Shown: positions 35,925 to 45,064, numbered from the stretch's first letter. The stretch is 64,000 nucleotides of DNA from Nocardioides exalbidus (GCF_900105585.1 NZ_FNRT01000002.1:3534001-3598000); one strand, 5' to 3'. Notes: generated by a model from the sequence alone, not told the origin. Numbers and translations are program-made.

Positions 35925-36312
35925 GGCCTCGGCTGTGGAGGGACGGGTCGCGCCGGTGGACAACCGGACGACTTCTGTGGGGAACCCTGTGGGACCGGGA
36001 GTTTGTCGCCCGAACCCCTTGCGGGGTGTGGCCCGCGCCACATAGAACTCTCCTTACCGAGACCGCTTCGGCGGGACCGGGGATCGAATCGGACGAACAG
36101 TTCCACCCGGCGAGCTCGCTCGCCGCGCAGGCCCGGTGACGGGGTCGGCGGGGACAGGGAAGCCGGTGCGGTGGGTCGGACGTCACCAACCCGACCGAAA
36201 CGAGGGGCTCCTGACGCTCATACCGTCGGGAGCCCCTCACCCATTTCGCCCACGACCATGCCAAGACCTCCCGGGTGCCCGCAACTCCACCCGGGGGCCG
36301 TGCAGGTGAACA
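35925..36312 (+). other. Structured non-coding gap between pxpA and pxpB
   Basis: 388 bases without a convincing gene. On the plus strand at least four compact hairpins occur: 36015-36026 (CCCC-TTGC-GGGG), 36027-36042 (TGTGGC-CCGC-GCCACA), 36063-36074 (CCGC-TTCG-GCGG, a UUCG tetraloop) and 36109-36124, then a weaker one (36174-36179 with 36191-36196) and a strong terminator-like stem. The order of structured leader, terminator, then gene start resembles a riboswitch or attenuator, or an independent small RNA. No known RNA family was recognised. Short minus-strand frames here look like shadows. Confidence 0.4.
36202..36238 (+). terminator. Terminator or attenuator hairpin upstream of pxpB
   Basis: A 15-bp inverted repeat (36202-36216 with 36224-36238, one T/G wobble) with a seven-base loop, ending 74 bases before pxpB and followed by ACCCATTTCG. 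It could end a transcript from pxpA or act as an attenuator for pxpB and pxpC. Confidence 0.65.
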
Positions 36313-36915
36313 ATGGCGGTCGTGAACCTCGTCCCGGTCGGCCCGCGCGCCTGCCTGGCCGAGGTCGAGGACGCCGTGGCGGCCGCCTCGCTCGCGACCT
36401 GGGCACGGGCGCAGGGCGTGGCTGCCGTCGAGATCGTGCCCGCCGCCGCGACCGTCCTGTTCGACGGGGTGGACGTAGCCTCCCTCGGCGGGTCGCTGTC
36501 GTCCTGGTCGCCGTCGTCGGACCCCGTGCCCGGACCCCTCGTGCGGGTCCCGGTGACCTATGCCGGGCCGGACCTCGAGACCGTGGCCGCGCACTGGGGC
36601 TGCTCCGCCGACGAGGTCGTGCGGGCCCACACCTCCTGGGAGTTCCGCGCGGTGTTCAGCGGGTTCGCACCGGGCTTCTCCTACCTCTCCGGGCTGCCCG
36701 CCGAGAGGTCCGTCCCGCGGTTGGACTCCCCGCGCGCCCGGGTCGCCCCGGGCTCGGTGGCCCTGGCCGACACCTGGTGCGGCATCTACCCGACCGCGTC
36801 GCCCGGAGGGTGGCTCGTCCTCGGCACCACCGACGTCGTCCTCTGGGACGTCGACCGGCCCCAGCCGGCGCTCCTCGCGCCCGGCACCCGCGTGCGGTTC
36901 GAGGCAGCCGGGTGA
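36313..36915 (+). CDS. pxpB: 5-oxoprolinase subunit B (carboxyltransferase domain)
   Basis: A 200-residue protein of the allophanate-hydrolase subunit 1 / KipI family. Family segments are RVPVTYAGPDLETVAAHWG, VVRAHTSWEFRAVFSGFAPGFSYL, VPRLDSPRARVAPGSVALAD and GIYPTASPGGWLVLGTTD. It works with PxpA and PxpC to hydrolyse 5-oxoproline using ATP. Its last codons overlap the GTG start of pxpC by four bases. The ATG at 36313 is preceded by GCAGGTGAACA. The long structured gap before it suggests separate control from pxpA. Confidence 0.92.
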   Translation: MAVVNLVPVGPRACLAEVEDAVAAASLATWARAQGVAAVEIVPAAATVLFDGVDVASLGGSLSSWSPSSDPVPGPLVRVPVTYAGPDLETVAAHWGCSADEVVRAHTSWEFRAVFSGFAPGFSYLSGLPAERSVPRLDSPRARVAPGSVALADTWCGIYPTASPGGWLVLGTTDVVLWDVDRPQPALLAPGTRVRFEAAG

Positions 36916-37757
36916 GCGCTCTCGAGGTCGTCGACCCGGGCCCGCTCTCGACCCTGCAGGACCTCGGGCGCCGGGGCTGGGCGCACCTCGGCGTGCCGCG
37001 GGCGGGTGCGCTCGACCGCGGTGCGGCGGCGCTCGCCCGCCGGCTGGTCGGGGGAGGGGTCGACGACGCCGTGGTGGAGACGACGATGGGCGGCACCACG
37101 CTGCTCGTCCACCGGGCCGTGACCCTCGCGGTCACCGGTGCGGCCTGCGACGTCGCCGTCGGCGGGCGGGCGGTGGCCCACAGTGCCCCCGTCACGGCGC
37201 CGGCCGGGAGCCTGGTCACGGTCGGGCCGGCCACCTCGGGCGTGAGGTCCTACGTCGCGTTCGCCGGCGGCGTCGACGAACCGCCTGTGCTGGGCTCCCG
37301 CTCCACCGACACCCTCGCCTGGGTGGGGCCGCCCCGGCTGGCCGCCGGGCAGGTGCTGGACCTCGGGGTGCCGGGTGTGCTGCCGGAGCCGCCCGACGTG
37401 GTCGTCGTACGCCGGCGGGAGCGGGTGGTGCGGCTGGCGCGGGGCCCGCGTGCCGACTGGCTGGACGATGCGGCCTGGGCCGCCCTCGACAGGGCGACGT
37501 ACGCCGTCGCGGCGGACAGCGACCGGATCGGTCTCCGGCTCGACGGCCCACCCGTGGTCCGGCGGGACGGTGAGCTGCCGAGCGAGGGCATCGTCCTCGG
37601 TGGGGTCCAGCTGCCGCCCTCGGGACAGCCGGTCGTGTTCCTGGCCGACCACCCGACGACCGGTGGCTACCCCGTCGTGGCCGTGGTCGAGGACGACGAC
37701 CTCGACCTCTGCGCCCAGCTGCGGCCCGGCGACGAGGTCGAGCTGCGGGTCGTCTGA
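36912..37757 (+). CDS. pxpC: 5-oxoprolinase subunit C (biotin-dependent carboxyltransferase family)
   Basis: A 281-residue protein of the allophanate-hydrolase subunit 2 / KipA family. The start LEVVDPGPLSTLQDLGRRGW and the downstream LGVPRAGALDRGAAALARRL, VGPATSGVRSYVAFAGG, LGSRSTDTLAWVG, ELPSEGIVLGGVQLPPSGQP and LADHPTTGGYPVVA are the usual family motifs. With PxpA and PxpB it forms the 5-oxoprolinase. GTG start overlaps pxpB by four bases. It converges with the polymerase IV gene with four bases between the stops. The family is usually about 300 residues, so this is a slightly short but complete copy. Confidence 0.92.
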   Translation: MSALEVVDPGPLSTLQDLGRRGWAHLGVPRAGALDRGAAALARRLVGGGVDDAVVETTMGGTTLLVHRAVTLAVTGAACDVAVGGRAVAHSAPVTAPAGSLVTVGPATSGVRSYVAFAGGVDEPPVLGSRSTDTLAWVGPPRLAAGQVLDLGVPGVLPEPPDVVVVRRRERVVRLARGPRADWLDDAAWAALDRATYAVAADSDRIGLRLDGPPVVRRDGELPSEGIVLGGVQLPPSGQPVVFLADHPTTGGYPVVAVVEDDDLDLCAQLRPGDEVELRVV

Positions 37758-37761
37758 GGCG

Positions 37762-39069
37762 TCAGTCGTCGGCGGGAGGCTCGTAGCGGTGCAGCGCCGG
37801 GTCGTCGGCCTTGTAGCTGCGCACCGGTCCCGGACCGGTCTCGGCGGTCTCGAAGCGGACGGTCACGACACCGGACCCCGATCCCCACACCCACCCCGCG
37901 CCCATCTCGTCGTGGACGACGTCGGCGCCCGGCGGCCACGTGCGCCGTGGCGGCTCGGGGAGCACGACCTCGTCGGCCCCGTCGTCGTCCGGCTCCTCGC
38001 CGAAGAGGTCCTCCTGCACCCAGTCGGCGAGGCCGGAGACGCCGACCCCGAGGAGGCGCACGCCGCCGGTGGTGTCGAGGTCGCCGAGGAGCGAGCGGGC
38101 CACCCGGCCGATCGTGCCGCCGTCGTCGGTCGGGCTCGGCAGCGTGCTCGACCGGCTCAGCGTGGTGAAGTCGTAGAGGCGCACCTTGATCGTGACGGTG
38201 CGTCCGGAGTAGCCGTTCTTGCGCATCCGGGTGCCGACCTCACGGGCCTGGCGCGTGAGCAGCCCCTCCATGAGCCGCCGGTCGGTGAGGTCGGTGTCGT
38301 AGGTGCCCTCCACGCTGATCGACTTCGTCTCACGCTCGGGGAGGACGGGACGGTGGTCCTGCGCGCGGGCGAGGTGCCACAGCCCGGCGCCGTGGGCCTG
38401 GCCGAGCAGCCGGACGAGCTCCTCCTGGCTGACCAGCTCGAGCTCGGCGATCGTGTGGATGCCGGCCCGGCGCAGGCGCTCGGTGGTCGCGGGGCCGACG
38501 CCCGGGATGACGGTGACGTTCATCGGGCGCAGGAGGTCGAGCTCGGTCCCCGGCGGCACCACGGTCATCCCGTCGGGCTTGTCGAGCTCGCTGGCGACCT
38601 TGGCGAGGAACTTCGACGACGCGATCCCGACGGTCGCGGTAAGCCCGCCGGTCACCTCGTGCACCCGTTCGCGCAGCTGCTCGCCGACCTCGCTGACCGT
38701 GGCCACGTCGAGGTCCGGCAGCCCGGCGGCGGCGAGGTCGACGAAGGCCTCGTCGAGCGAGAGCGGCTCGACCAGGGGCGAGAGGTCGCGCAGCACCCGC
38801 ATGACCTCCTTGCTCGTCGCGCGGTAGGCGTGGAACCTCCCGCTGAGGAACGCCGCGTGCGGGCACCGCGCCCGGGCCTCACGTCCCGACATCGCCGAGC
38901 CCACGCCGTACTTCCTGGCCTCGTAGGACGCGGTCGACACCACGCCCCGGCCGCCCGTCCCGCCGACGATCACCGGCTTGCCGCGCAGCGACGGCTTGTC
39001 GCGCTGCTCGACGGCGGCGAAGAAGGCGTCCAGGTCCAGGTGCAGGATCGACGCGGTGGTGCGCACCAC
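37762..39069 (-). CDS. dinB: DNA polymerase IV (Y family)
   Basis: A 435-residue translesion polymerase. Catalytic carboxylates are in ILHLDLDAFFAAVEQ (residues about 8-22) and SLDEAFVDLA (about 104), the steric-gate region follows, and the helix-hairpin-helix segment is VIPGVGPATTERLRRAGI. The little-finger domain ends about residue 345, where WVQEDLFGEE offers a sliding-clamp-binding motif (QxxLF). After it the protein continues for about 85 residues, longer than E. coli DinB. The ATG at 39069 lies close to the conserved domain. It is convergent with pxpC. No LexA box is obvious upstream. Confidence 0.95.
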   Translation of the reverse strand: MVRTTASILHLDLDAFFAAVEQRDKPSLRGKPVIVGGTGGRGVVSTASYEARKYGVGSAMSGREARARCPHAAFLSGRFHAYRATSKEVMRVLRDLSPLVEPLSLDEAFVDLAAAGLPDLDVATVSEVGEQLRERVHEVTGGLTATVGIASSKFLAKVASELDKPDGMTVVPPGTELDLLRPMNVTVIPGVGPATTERLRRAGIHTIAELELVSQEELVRLLGQAHGAGLWHLARAQDHRPVLPERETKSISVEGTYDTDLTDRRLMEGLLTRQAREVGTRMRKNGYSGRTVTIKVRLYDFTTLSRSSTLPSPTDDGGTIGRVARSLLGDLDTTGGVRLLGVGVSGLADWVQEDLFGEEPDDDGADEVVLPEPPRRTWPPGADVVHDEMGAGWVWGSGSGVVTVRFETAETGPGPVRSYKADDPALHRYEPPADD

Positions 39070-39205
39070 CCCACCCCATCACGAGGCACCGACACTCCCG
39101 GTCGTGGGCCACTTTCCGTCCACAGGTCGCACCCGGAGGTCGTCCTCCACAGGCCCGCCGGCGCGCAGGCGTGGACCGTCGGTGGCCGCGGAAAGCGTCC
39201 CGGTC

Positions 39206-40162
39206 ATGGAACCCACTTCACTGCGACTCAGCGCCCGCACCCCCGAGGACCTCGCCGCCTTCGTGCCCCTCGCGCTCGGCTTCGTGCCCGAGCGCTCGGT
39301 CGTGCTGGTCAGCATCGGCCCACCCGACGGGATGAACGCGCGGGTCACGCTGCCGCAGGACCCCGACGACGTCGACGACGTCGTCGAGGCCCTGCTGCGG
39401 CCGGTCCTCCGGCACGGGGTGCGAGAGGTCGTCGTGGTGGTCTACGACGACGACACGACGGTGGCAGACGAGGCGGCGTGGTCGCTGCACGAGGAGCTGA
39501 CGGCCGCGGGCGTCCGGGTGCGCGACGTGCTCCGGGTCCACGACCAGCACTGGTACGCCGTGCTCCCGGGAGCGCCGCTGGCGGCCTACCAGGGTGTGCC
39601 GTTCTCGCTCGACTCCCACCCGTTCACCGCGCAGGGCGTTCTCGACGGACGCGTCACCCATCCCAGCCGGGAGGCGCTGCGCGCCACCATCGCGACCGAT
39701 GCGGACGGCGTCGACCGAGCCGCGCCTGCGCTGGCCGGCGCGACGGCCCTCCCGGCATGCGGGCTCGCCGCACTGGTCCGGCGCCACCTCGGGACCGGCA
39801 GCCGGTTCTCCGACGCCGAGCTCGCCGCCGTCGCGGTCTCGCTCCGCTCGGGCCACCTGCGCGACGAGGCCTGGGTCTGGCTGGGACGACCCGAGGCCAG
39901 GGGCGCCGTCGAGCTGTGGTCCGACGCCGTCCGTCGCCTGCCCACCACCCACGTCGCCGGAGCCGCGGCCGTCCTCGGCTTCTGCGCGTGGCTCCTCGGC
40001 GACGGCGCGCTGGCCTGGTGCGCGATCGACCGGTGCCACGAGGCCGAGCCCTCCCACCCGCTGGCCGACCTCGTGGCCCAGCTGCTCGACAGCGCGACGT
40101 CCCCGGCACAGTGGGACGTCCTGCGCCCGCGGCTCACGACGAGCGGCGACCCGGCCGCATGA
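39206..40162 (+). CDS. DUF4192 domain protein
   Basis: A 318-residue protein of the actinobacterial DUF4192 family, recognised by the N-terminal LRLSARTPEDLAAFVPLALGFVPERSVVLVSI segment (shown here in overview) and the C-terminal AAAVLGFCAWLLGDGALAWCAIDRC. The function of the family is unknown. It has no signal peptide or membrane helix and is probably cytoplasmic. ATG 39206 follows GGAAAG by about ten bases. It is divergent from dinB and precedes the glutamate-cysteine ligase family gene by 72 bases. Confidence 0.85.
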   Translation: MEPTSLRLSARTPEDLAAFVPLALGFVPERSVVLVSIGPPDGMNARVTLPQDPDDVDDVVEALLRPVLRHGVREVVVVVYDDDTTVADEAAWSLHEELTAAGVRVRDVLRVHDQHWYAVLPGAPLAAYQGVPFSLDSHPFTAQGVLDGRVTHPSREALRATIATDADGVDRAAPALAGATALPACGLAALVRRHLGTGSRFSDAELAAVAVSLRSGHLRDEAWVWLGRPEARGAVELWSDAVRRLPTTHVAGAAAVLGFCAWLLGDGALAWCAIDRCHEAEPSHPLADLVAQLLDSATSPAQWDVLRPRLTTSGDPAA

Positions 40163-40234
40163 GGACCTCCCCGCGGGTGAGACGCGACTCGCGGGCTGTT
40201 CCCCGTCGCGCACCGGCGCCTCTAGGGTGCCGAC

Positions 40235-41698
40235 ATGGGAGAAGAGGTCGCGCAGCAGGAGTTCAGCCGGGCCGACCGGACGCGCCACCGCGAGAAGGTG
40301 CGCCGCAACCTCGACGTCTTCGCGCGGATGCTGCGCGAGGCAGCCTTCGACACCGACGACCCGATGACGGGCCTGGAGATGGAGCTCAACCTCATCGACG
40401 AGGTGGGCGACCCGGCACTGAAGAACGCCGAGGTGCTCGAGGCCATCGCCGACCCCGACTTCCAGACCGAGCTCGGCCAGTTCAACATCGAGATCAACCT
40501 CGCCCCGGCCAAGCTGCGCGAGGGCGGTCTCTCGACGTTCGAGGACAGCCTGCGCCGCTCGCTCAACGACGCCGAGGAGAAGGCCGCGAAGGTCGGCGCC
40601 CACCAGGTGATGATCGGGATCCTGCCGACGCTCGCGGAGGGACACATGACCCTCGAGTCGCTCAGCGCCAACCCCCGCTACAAGCTGCTGTCGGAGCAGA
40701 TCCTCGCCGCCCGCGGCGAGGACATCACCATCGCGATCTCCGGTCGCGAGCGGCTCACCACCACCGCCGACTCGATCGTCCCGGAGGCCGCCTGCACCAG
40801 CACCCAGTTCCACGTGCAGACCTCGCCCGACCAGTTCGCCGCCTACTGGAACGCCGCGCAGGCCATCGCGGGCATCCAGGTGGCAGTGTCCGCCAACTCG
40901 CCCTACCTGCTCGGCAAGGAGCTGTGGCGCGAGACCCGGATCCCGCTGTTCGAGCAGGCGACCGACACCCGCAGCGAGGAGCTCAAGGCGCAGGGCGTGC
41001 GCCCCCGCGTGTGGTTCGGCGAGCGGTGGATCACCACGGTGTTCGACCTCTTCGAGGAGAACGTCCGCTACTTCCCGGCGCTGTTGCCCGTCACCGACGA
41101 GGAGGACCCGCTCGAGGTCCTGGAGTCCGGCGGCACCCCAAAGCTCCACGAGCTGCGGCTGCACAACGGCACCGTCTACCGCTGGAACCGACCGGTCTAC
41201 GACATCTCCCAGGGCGTGCCGCACCTCCGCGTCGAGAACCGGCTGCTCGCCGCCGGCCCGACGGTCGCCGACACGATCGCCAACGCGGCCCTCTGGTTCG
41301 GACTGGTCCGCTACCTCGCCGAGAGCGAGCGCCCGCTGTGGTCGCAGATGTCCTTCTCGGCCGCCGAGGAGAACTTCCACGTCGCGGCTCAGCTCGGGGT
41401 CGACGCGCAGGTCTACTGGCCGGGCATCGGCCAGGTGCGCGCCACCGAGCTCGTCGTGCGCCGGCTCCTGCCGATGGCGCGCTCGGGCCTCGACTCGTGG
41501 GGCGTGCCGGCGGAGGAGAGCGACCGCTACCTCGGGATCATCGAGCAGCGCTGCCTGCAGGAGACCAGCGGCGCGGCCTGGTTCGTGGAGCGCGTGCGCC
41601 AGCGCGGGGGAGCGGATCGCTTCGACGCGCTGCGCGGTGCCCTGCTCGACTACCGAGAGCGGATGCACAGCAACGAGCCGGTGCACCTCTGGGACTGA
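40235..41698 (+). CDS. Glutamate-cysteine ligase family enzyme (GCS2-type)
   Basis: A 487-residue ATP-grasp-related carboxylate-amine ligase of the glutamate-cysteine ligase 2 family. The segments MTGLEMELNLIDEVG near residue 43, ELGQFNIEINLAP, TSTQFHVQTSPDQFAAYWNA and NRPVYDISQGVPHLRVENRLL (abbreviated) carry the acidic and His residues that bind ATP, magnesium and the glutamate substrate. In this family the glutamate gamma-carboxylate is joined to an amine such as cysteine. Mycothiol, not glutathione, is the usual low-molecular-weight thiol of actinobacteria, so the true product may be another gamma-glutamyl compound. ATG 40235; no partner gene such as gshB is adjacent. Confidence 0.85.
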   Translation: MGEEVAQQEFSRADRTRHREKVRRNLDVFARMLREAAFDTDDPMTGLEMELNLIDEVGDPALKNAEVLEAIADPDFQTELGQFNIEINLAPAKLREGGLSTFEDSLRRSLNDAEEKAAKVGAHQVMIGILPTLAEGHMTLESLSANPRYKLLSEQILAARGEDITIAISGRERLTTTADSIVPEAACTSTQFHVQTSPDQFAAYWNAAQAIAGIQVAVSANSPYLLGKELWRETRIPLFEQATDTRSEELKAQGVRPRVWFGERWITTVFDLFEENVRYFPALLPVTDEEDPLEVLESGGTPKLHELRLHNGTVYRWNRPVYDISQGVPHLRVENRLLAAGPTVADTIANAALWFGLVRYLAESERPLWSQMSFSAAEENFHVAAQLGVDAQVYWPGIGQVRATELVVRRLLPMARSGLDSWGVPAEESDRYLGIIEQRCLQETSGAAWFVERVRQRGGADRFDALRGALLDYRERMHSNEPVHLWD

Positions 41699-41717
41699 CG
41701 CCCCGGGGGTCGCACGG

Positions 41718-42203
41718 TCAGTGCCGGCGTAGCCGCCGCCACTCCCGTCGTACGTCGCTCACCGGGTCGAACCACCCGCGGCGGGTGACCACCACCAGCC
41801 CGACCGGCAAGCCGAGTGCGGAGGCCGCCCAGGCCGTCGGACCGACCCACCGGAGGTCGGTGTCGTGCGGGGTGAGCTCGCCCGGACGGGTGAGCCAGAC
41901 GACCGGCCGCGTCGTGAGCACGGAGGCCCGCCGGAGCAGGGCCAGCACGACGTCGGCGCGGAGCCCCGCGTCGAGCCCCGCGTCGACCTCCGCGTCGAGC
42001 CGCGCGCCGGCCGGGCCGGGCTCGACCGGGTGGGTCGTGCAGCGACCGGGCACGCCCGCGTGCAGCACGCTCGGGAACCGGCGCCGGGAGTCCGCCTCCA
42101 GGAGGTCGAGCACGGCGTGGCGCAGCACCACGTGGGTGTAGCGGTCGATCGGTGCCTGCAGGGCAGGGTGCAGCGACGGCCGGGACGTCGCGGCAGGAGG
42201 CAC
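41718..42203 (-). CDS. Hypothetical protein
   Basis: A 161-residue protein of no family I recognise. It starts at GTG 42203 (AGGGTGG a few bases upstream) and has a hydrophilic N-terminal half with a short Asp/Ala-rich repeat (LDAEVDAGLDAGLRADV), then WLTRPGELTPHDTDLRWVGP and a single hydrophobic stretch (TAWAASALGLPVGLVVVTRR). Codon use matches its neighbours, so it is likely real. It converges with the ligase gene (19-base gap) and is divergent from the universal stress protein. Confidence 0.6.
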   Translation of the reverse strand: MPPAATSRPSLHPALQAPIDRYTHVVLRHAVLDLLEADSRRRFPSVLHAGVPGRCTTHPVEPGPAGARLDAEVDAGLDAGLRADVVLALLRRASVLTTRPVVWLTRPGELTPHDTDLRWVGPTAWAASALGLPVGLVVVTRRGWFDPVSDVRREWRRLRRH

Positions 42204-42329
42204 CCGACCACCCTGCCGCAGCCGCGACCCCTCACCAGGCGTGTCCACAGGCTGCCCAAGGGCGTGCGTTTCCGTTACGGTTCCAGCAAGCCGCGCGGAG
42301 AAGCGCCAGCGGCGTCGAGAGGAGACACC

Positions 42330-42731
42330 ATGGGCACCGTCGTCGTCGGATACGTCCCCAAGCCCGAGGGCGAAGCAGCCCTCGCCGCCGGCATCAACGA
42401 GGCGAAGCTGCGGGGCAGCAAGCTCGTGGTGGTGAACTCGCACCGCGGTGGGCAGGAGTTCGACGGGCCGGCCGCGCGGGCCGCCGAGGACGAGATGGCG
42501 TCGATCCGCACCACCCTCGAGTCCTCCGGCGTGGAGCACGACATCCGCCAGCTGGTGCGCGGCTTCGAGCCCGCCGAGGACCTGATCAGCATCGCCGAGG
42601 CCAACAACGCCGAGCTCCTCGTCATCGGCCTGCGGCGCCGCTCGCCCGTCGGCAAGCTGATCCTCGGCAGCAACGCGCAGCGCGTGCTGCTCGACGCCCC
42701 CTGCCCCGTCCTGGCCGTCAAGGCCCAGTAG
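42330..42731 (+). CDS. Universal stress protein (UspA family)
   Basis: A 133-residue single-domain UspA protein. The N-terminus GTVVVGYVPKPEGEAALAAG and the ATP-binding C-terminal motif (GLRRRSPVGKLILGSNAQRVL, in outline G-x2-G-x9-G-S) with NNAELLVIG show the fold. Such proteins bind ATP and support stress survival, but the exact role here is unknown. ATG 42330 has AGAGGAG upstream. It is followed by the HhH-GPD gene 43 bases later. Confidence 0.93.
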   Translation: MGTVVVGYVPKPEGEAALAAGINEAKLRGSKLVVVNSHRGGQEFDGPAARAAEDEMASIRTTLESSGVEHDIRQLVRGFEPAEDLISIAEANNAELLVIGLRRRSPVGKLILGSNAQRVLLDAPCPVLAVKAQ

Positions 42732-42774
42732 TCCCACTGGTCCGGGCGGCCCCGCATCGGGGAGGATGTCCGGC

Positions 42775-43356
42775 ATGGGCTTCCAGATCACCGGCGACCC
42801 GGCCGCCGACAAGGTCCTCGACGACTCCGCCTTCGCGCTGCTGATCGGCATGATGCTCGACCAGCAGTACCCGATGGAGCACGCGTTCCGCGGCCCGGCG
42901 AAGGTGCTCGACCGGATGGGCACGTTCGAGCCCGACGCGATCGCGGCGGCCGACCCCGAGTCGTTCGCGGCGATGGCGTCCACCCCGCCGGCGATCCACC
43001 GGTTCCCGGGCTCGATGGCCGCGCGGCTCCAGGAGGTCGCCCGGATCGTCGAGGAGACCTACGGCGGCGACGCCTCGCGGCTGTGGACCGAGGCCGCGGA
43101 CGGCAAGGACCTGCTGAAGCGGGTGATGGCGCTGCCCGGCTTCGGCAAGCAGAAGGCCCAGATCTTCGTGGCGCTGCTGGCCAAGCAGCTCGACGTACGT
43201 CCTGAGGGCTGGGAGGCCGTCGTGGGCGACTACGCCCTCGAGGGACACCGCTCGGTCGCCGACGTCGTCGACGCCGACTCGCTGCAGAAGGTGCGCGACT
43301 TCAAGAAGGCGAAGAAGGCCGCGGCGAAGGCCGCTGCGCCGACGCCGCCTGCGTAG
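42775..43356 (+). CDS. HhH-GPD family DNA repair protein, uncharacterised actinobacterial type
   Basis: A 193-residue protein related to the endonuclease III/AlkA glycosylase superfamily. The helix-hairpin-helix is MALPGFGKQKAQIFVALLAK (about residue 119); early segments GFQITGDPAADKVLDDSAF and MMLDQQYPMEHAF fit an actinobacterial subfamily of unknown substrate. The lysine and aspartate of classic glycosylases are not clearly placed. The tail is Lys/Ala-rich. The ATG at 42775 is preferred because GGGGAGG lies nine bases upstream, while ATG 42766 would touch it. Confidence 0.85.
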   Translation: MGFQITGDPAADKVLDDSAFALLIGMMLDQQYPMEHAFRGPAKVLDRMGTFEPDAIAAADPESFAAMASTPPAIHRFPGSMAARLQEVARIVEETYGGDASRLWTEAADGKDLLKRVMALPGFGKQKAQIFVALLAKQLDVRPEGWEAVVGDYALEGHRSVADVVDADSLQKVRDFKKAKKAAAKAAAPTPPA

Positions 43357-43479
43357 CCGACACGGGGTGCTTCACCCACCGGGTGCCCGGGCATGGGGAC
43401 CACCGTGGCAGAATGACGGTGCGGCTCTTGACGACACCGGGCCTTGCCGCGCCCCGAAGTTGCTTGACGAGAGGTGTTC

Positions 43480-44964
43480 GTGTCTTCACACGCACGCAAG
43501 TTGCTCCCAGCAGGGGTGCTCTCGCACCCCTCCATCGCCGCTCTGGTTACCAGCGCGACCCCCACCGGCACCGTGTCCCCCGAGGACGTACGCCGTGCCA
43601 GTGACGAGGCAGGCGTCGAGCCGAAGCACCTGAAGGCGCTCCTCGGCCACCTGAGCGAGCTCGGGATCTCGGTGCAGATCGACGCCACGGCCCTGCGGGC
43701 CGTTGCCGCGACCACCAAGCGCACGACCACTGCGTCGACCGCCAAGAAGGCCCCGGCCAAGAAGGCTGCCGCCTCCGCCGCCGAGGCGCCCGCCAAGAAG
43801 GCGGCGGCGAAGAAGGCCGCCCCGGCGAAGAAGACGGCGGCCAAGAAGGCCGCCGAGGAGCCCGTCGACCTCGGCGAGGTCGAGGCGCCGGCCGTCGGTC
43901 CCGACGGCAAGAAGGTCCTGCCCGACATCCCCGACGACCAGTTCGAGAAGGACGTCGTCGCCGACCCGTCGATCAAGGAGGACGAGAAGCAGGCCTTCAC
44001 TGTCTCCGCCGCCGACGAGACCGACGAGCCCGAGCAGCAGGTCATGGTGGCCGGTGCCACGGCCGACCCGGTCAAGGACTACCTCAAGCAGATCGGCAAG
44101 GTCCCGCTGCTCAACGCCGAGATGGAGGTCGAGCTCGCCAAGCGGATCGAGGCCGGCCTGTTCTCGGAGGAGAAGCTCGGCAAGGGCGGTCGCATCAGCC
44201 CGAAGATGCTCGAGGAGTACGAGTGGATCGCCGAGGACGGCCGTCGCGCCAAGAACCACCTCCTCGAGGCCAACCTCCGACTCGTCGTGTCGCTGGCCAA
44301 GCGCTACACCGGTCGCGGCATGCTCTTCCTCGACCTGATCCAGGAGGGCAACCTCGGCCTGATCCGTGCGGTCGAGAAGTTCGACTACACCAAGGGCTAC
44401 AAGTTCTCGACCTACGCGACGTGGTGGATCCGCCAGGCCATCACCCGCGCCATGGCCGACCAGGCGCGCACCATCCGCATCCCGGTGCACATGGTCGAGG
44501 TCATCAACAAGCTCGCGCGCGTCCAGCGCCAGATGCTCCAGGACCTGGGCCGCGAGCCCACCCCGGAGGAGCTGGCCAAGGAGCTCGACATGACCCCCGA
44601 GAAGGTCATCGAGGTCCAGAAGTACGGCCGCGAGCCGATCTCGCTGCACACGCCCCTCGGTGAGGACGGCGACTCCGAGTTCGGTGACCTGATCGAGGAC
44701 TCCGAGGCGATCGTCCCGGCGGATGCCGTGTCGTTCACCCTGCTCCAGGAGCAGCTGCACGCGGTGCTCGACACCCTGTCCGAGCGCGAGGCCGGCGTGG
44801 TCTCGATGCGCTTCGGCCTGACCGACGGCCAGCCCAAGACGCTCGACGAGATCGGCAAGGTCTACGGCGTGACCCGCGAGCGGATCCGCCAGATCGAGTC
44901 GAAGACCATGTCGAAGCTGCGGCACCCGAGCCGCTCGCAGGTCCTGCGCGACTACCTGGACTGA
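43480..44964 (+). CDS. sigA: Primary RNA polymerase sigma factor SigA (RpoD/HrdB)
   Basis: A 494-residue principal sigma factor. It has an N-terminal sigma-1.1-like domain, a long Lys/Ala-rich linker ([19 protein letters not shown], about residues 85-130), then region 1.2 ([19 protein letters not shown]), region 2 ([55 protein letters not shown]), region 3 ([20 protein letters not shown]) and region 4 ending in [20 protein letters not shown]. It directs transcription of housekeeping genes. GTG 43480 is chosen because GAGAGG lies five bases upstream; GTG 43474 would overlap it. A terminator follows the gene. Confidence 0.96.
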   Translation: MSSHARKLLPAGVLSHPSIAALVTSATPTGTVSPEDVRRASDEAGVEPKHLKALLGHLSELGISVQIDATALRAVAATTKRTTTASTAKKAPAKKAAASAAEAPAKKAAAKKAAPAKKTAAKKAAEEPVDLGEVEAPAVGPDGKKVLPDIPDDQFEKDVVADPSIKEDEKQAFTVSAADETDEPEQQVMVAGATADPVKDYLKQIGKVPLLNAEMEVELAKRIEAGLFSEEKLGKGGRISPKMLEEYEWIAEDGRRAKNHLLEANLRLVVSLAKRYTGRGMLFLDLIQEGNLGLIRAVEKFDYTKGYKFSTYATWWIRQAITRAMADQARTIRIPVHMVEVINKLARVQRQMLQDLGREPTPEELAKELDMTPEKVIEVQKYGREPISLHTPLGEDGDSEFGDLIEDSEAIVPADAVSFTLLQEQLHAVLDTLSEREAGVVSMRFGLTDGQPKTLDEIGKVYGVTRERIRQIESKTMSKLRHPSRSQVLRDYLD

Positions 44965-44984
44965 GTCCGCCAGCATCATCCGAC

Positions 44985-45018
44985 GAGCAGCGCCGTCCCG
45001 GCCGGGGCGGCGCTGCTC
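44985..45018 (+). terminator. Terminator after sigA
   Basis: A 15-bp inverted repeat (44985-44999 with 45004-45018, one T/G wobble) and GGCC loop, 21 bases after the sigA stop. There is no long T run. Confidence 0.8.
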
Positions 45019-45064
45019 GCCGTCCCGGGGGCCTTGACGCGGCGGCGTGTCCGGGTGGAGGGTC

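Noticed and set aside
36075..36105. tRNA-like T-loop (ATCGAATC) in the pxpA-pxpB gap
   Set aside because: The flanking bases do not form the T stem and no acceptor or anticodon stem can be drawn on either strand.
43720..43860. Lys/Ala-rich repeat in SigA as a novel domain
   Set aside because: Basic Ala/Lys-rich linkers near the N-terminus are common in primary sigma factors of actinobacteria.
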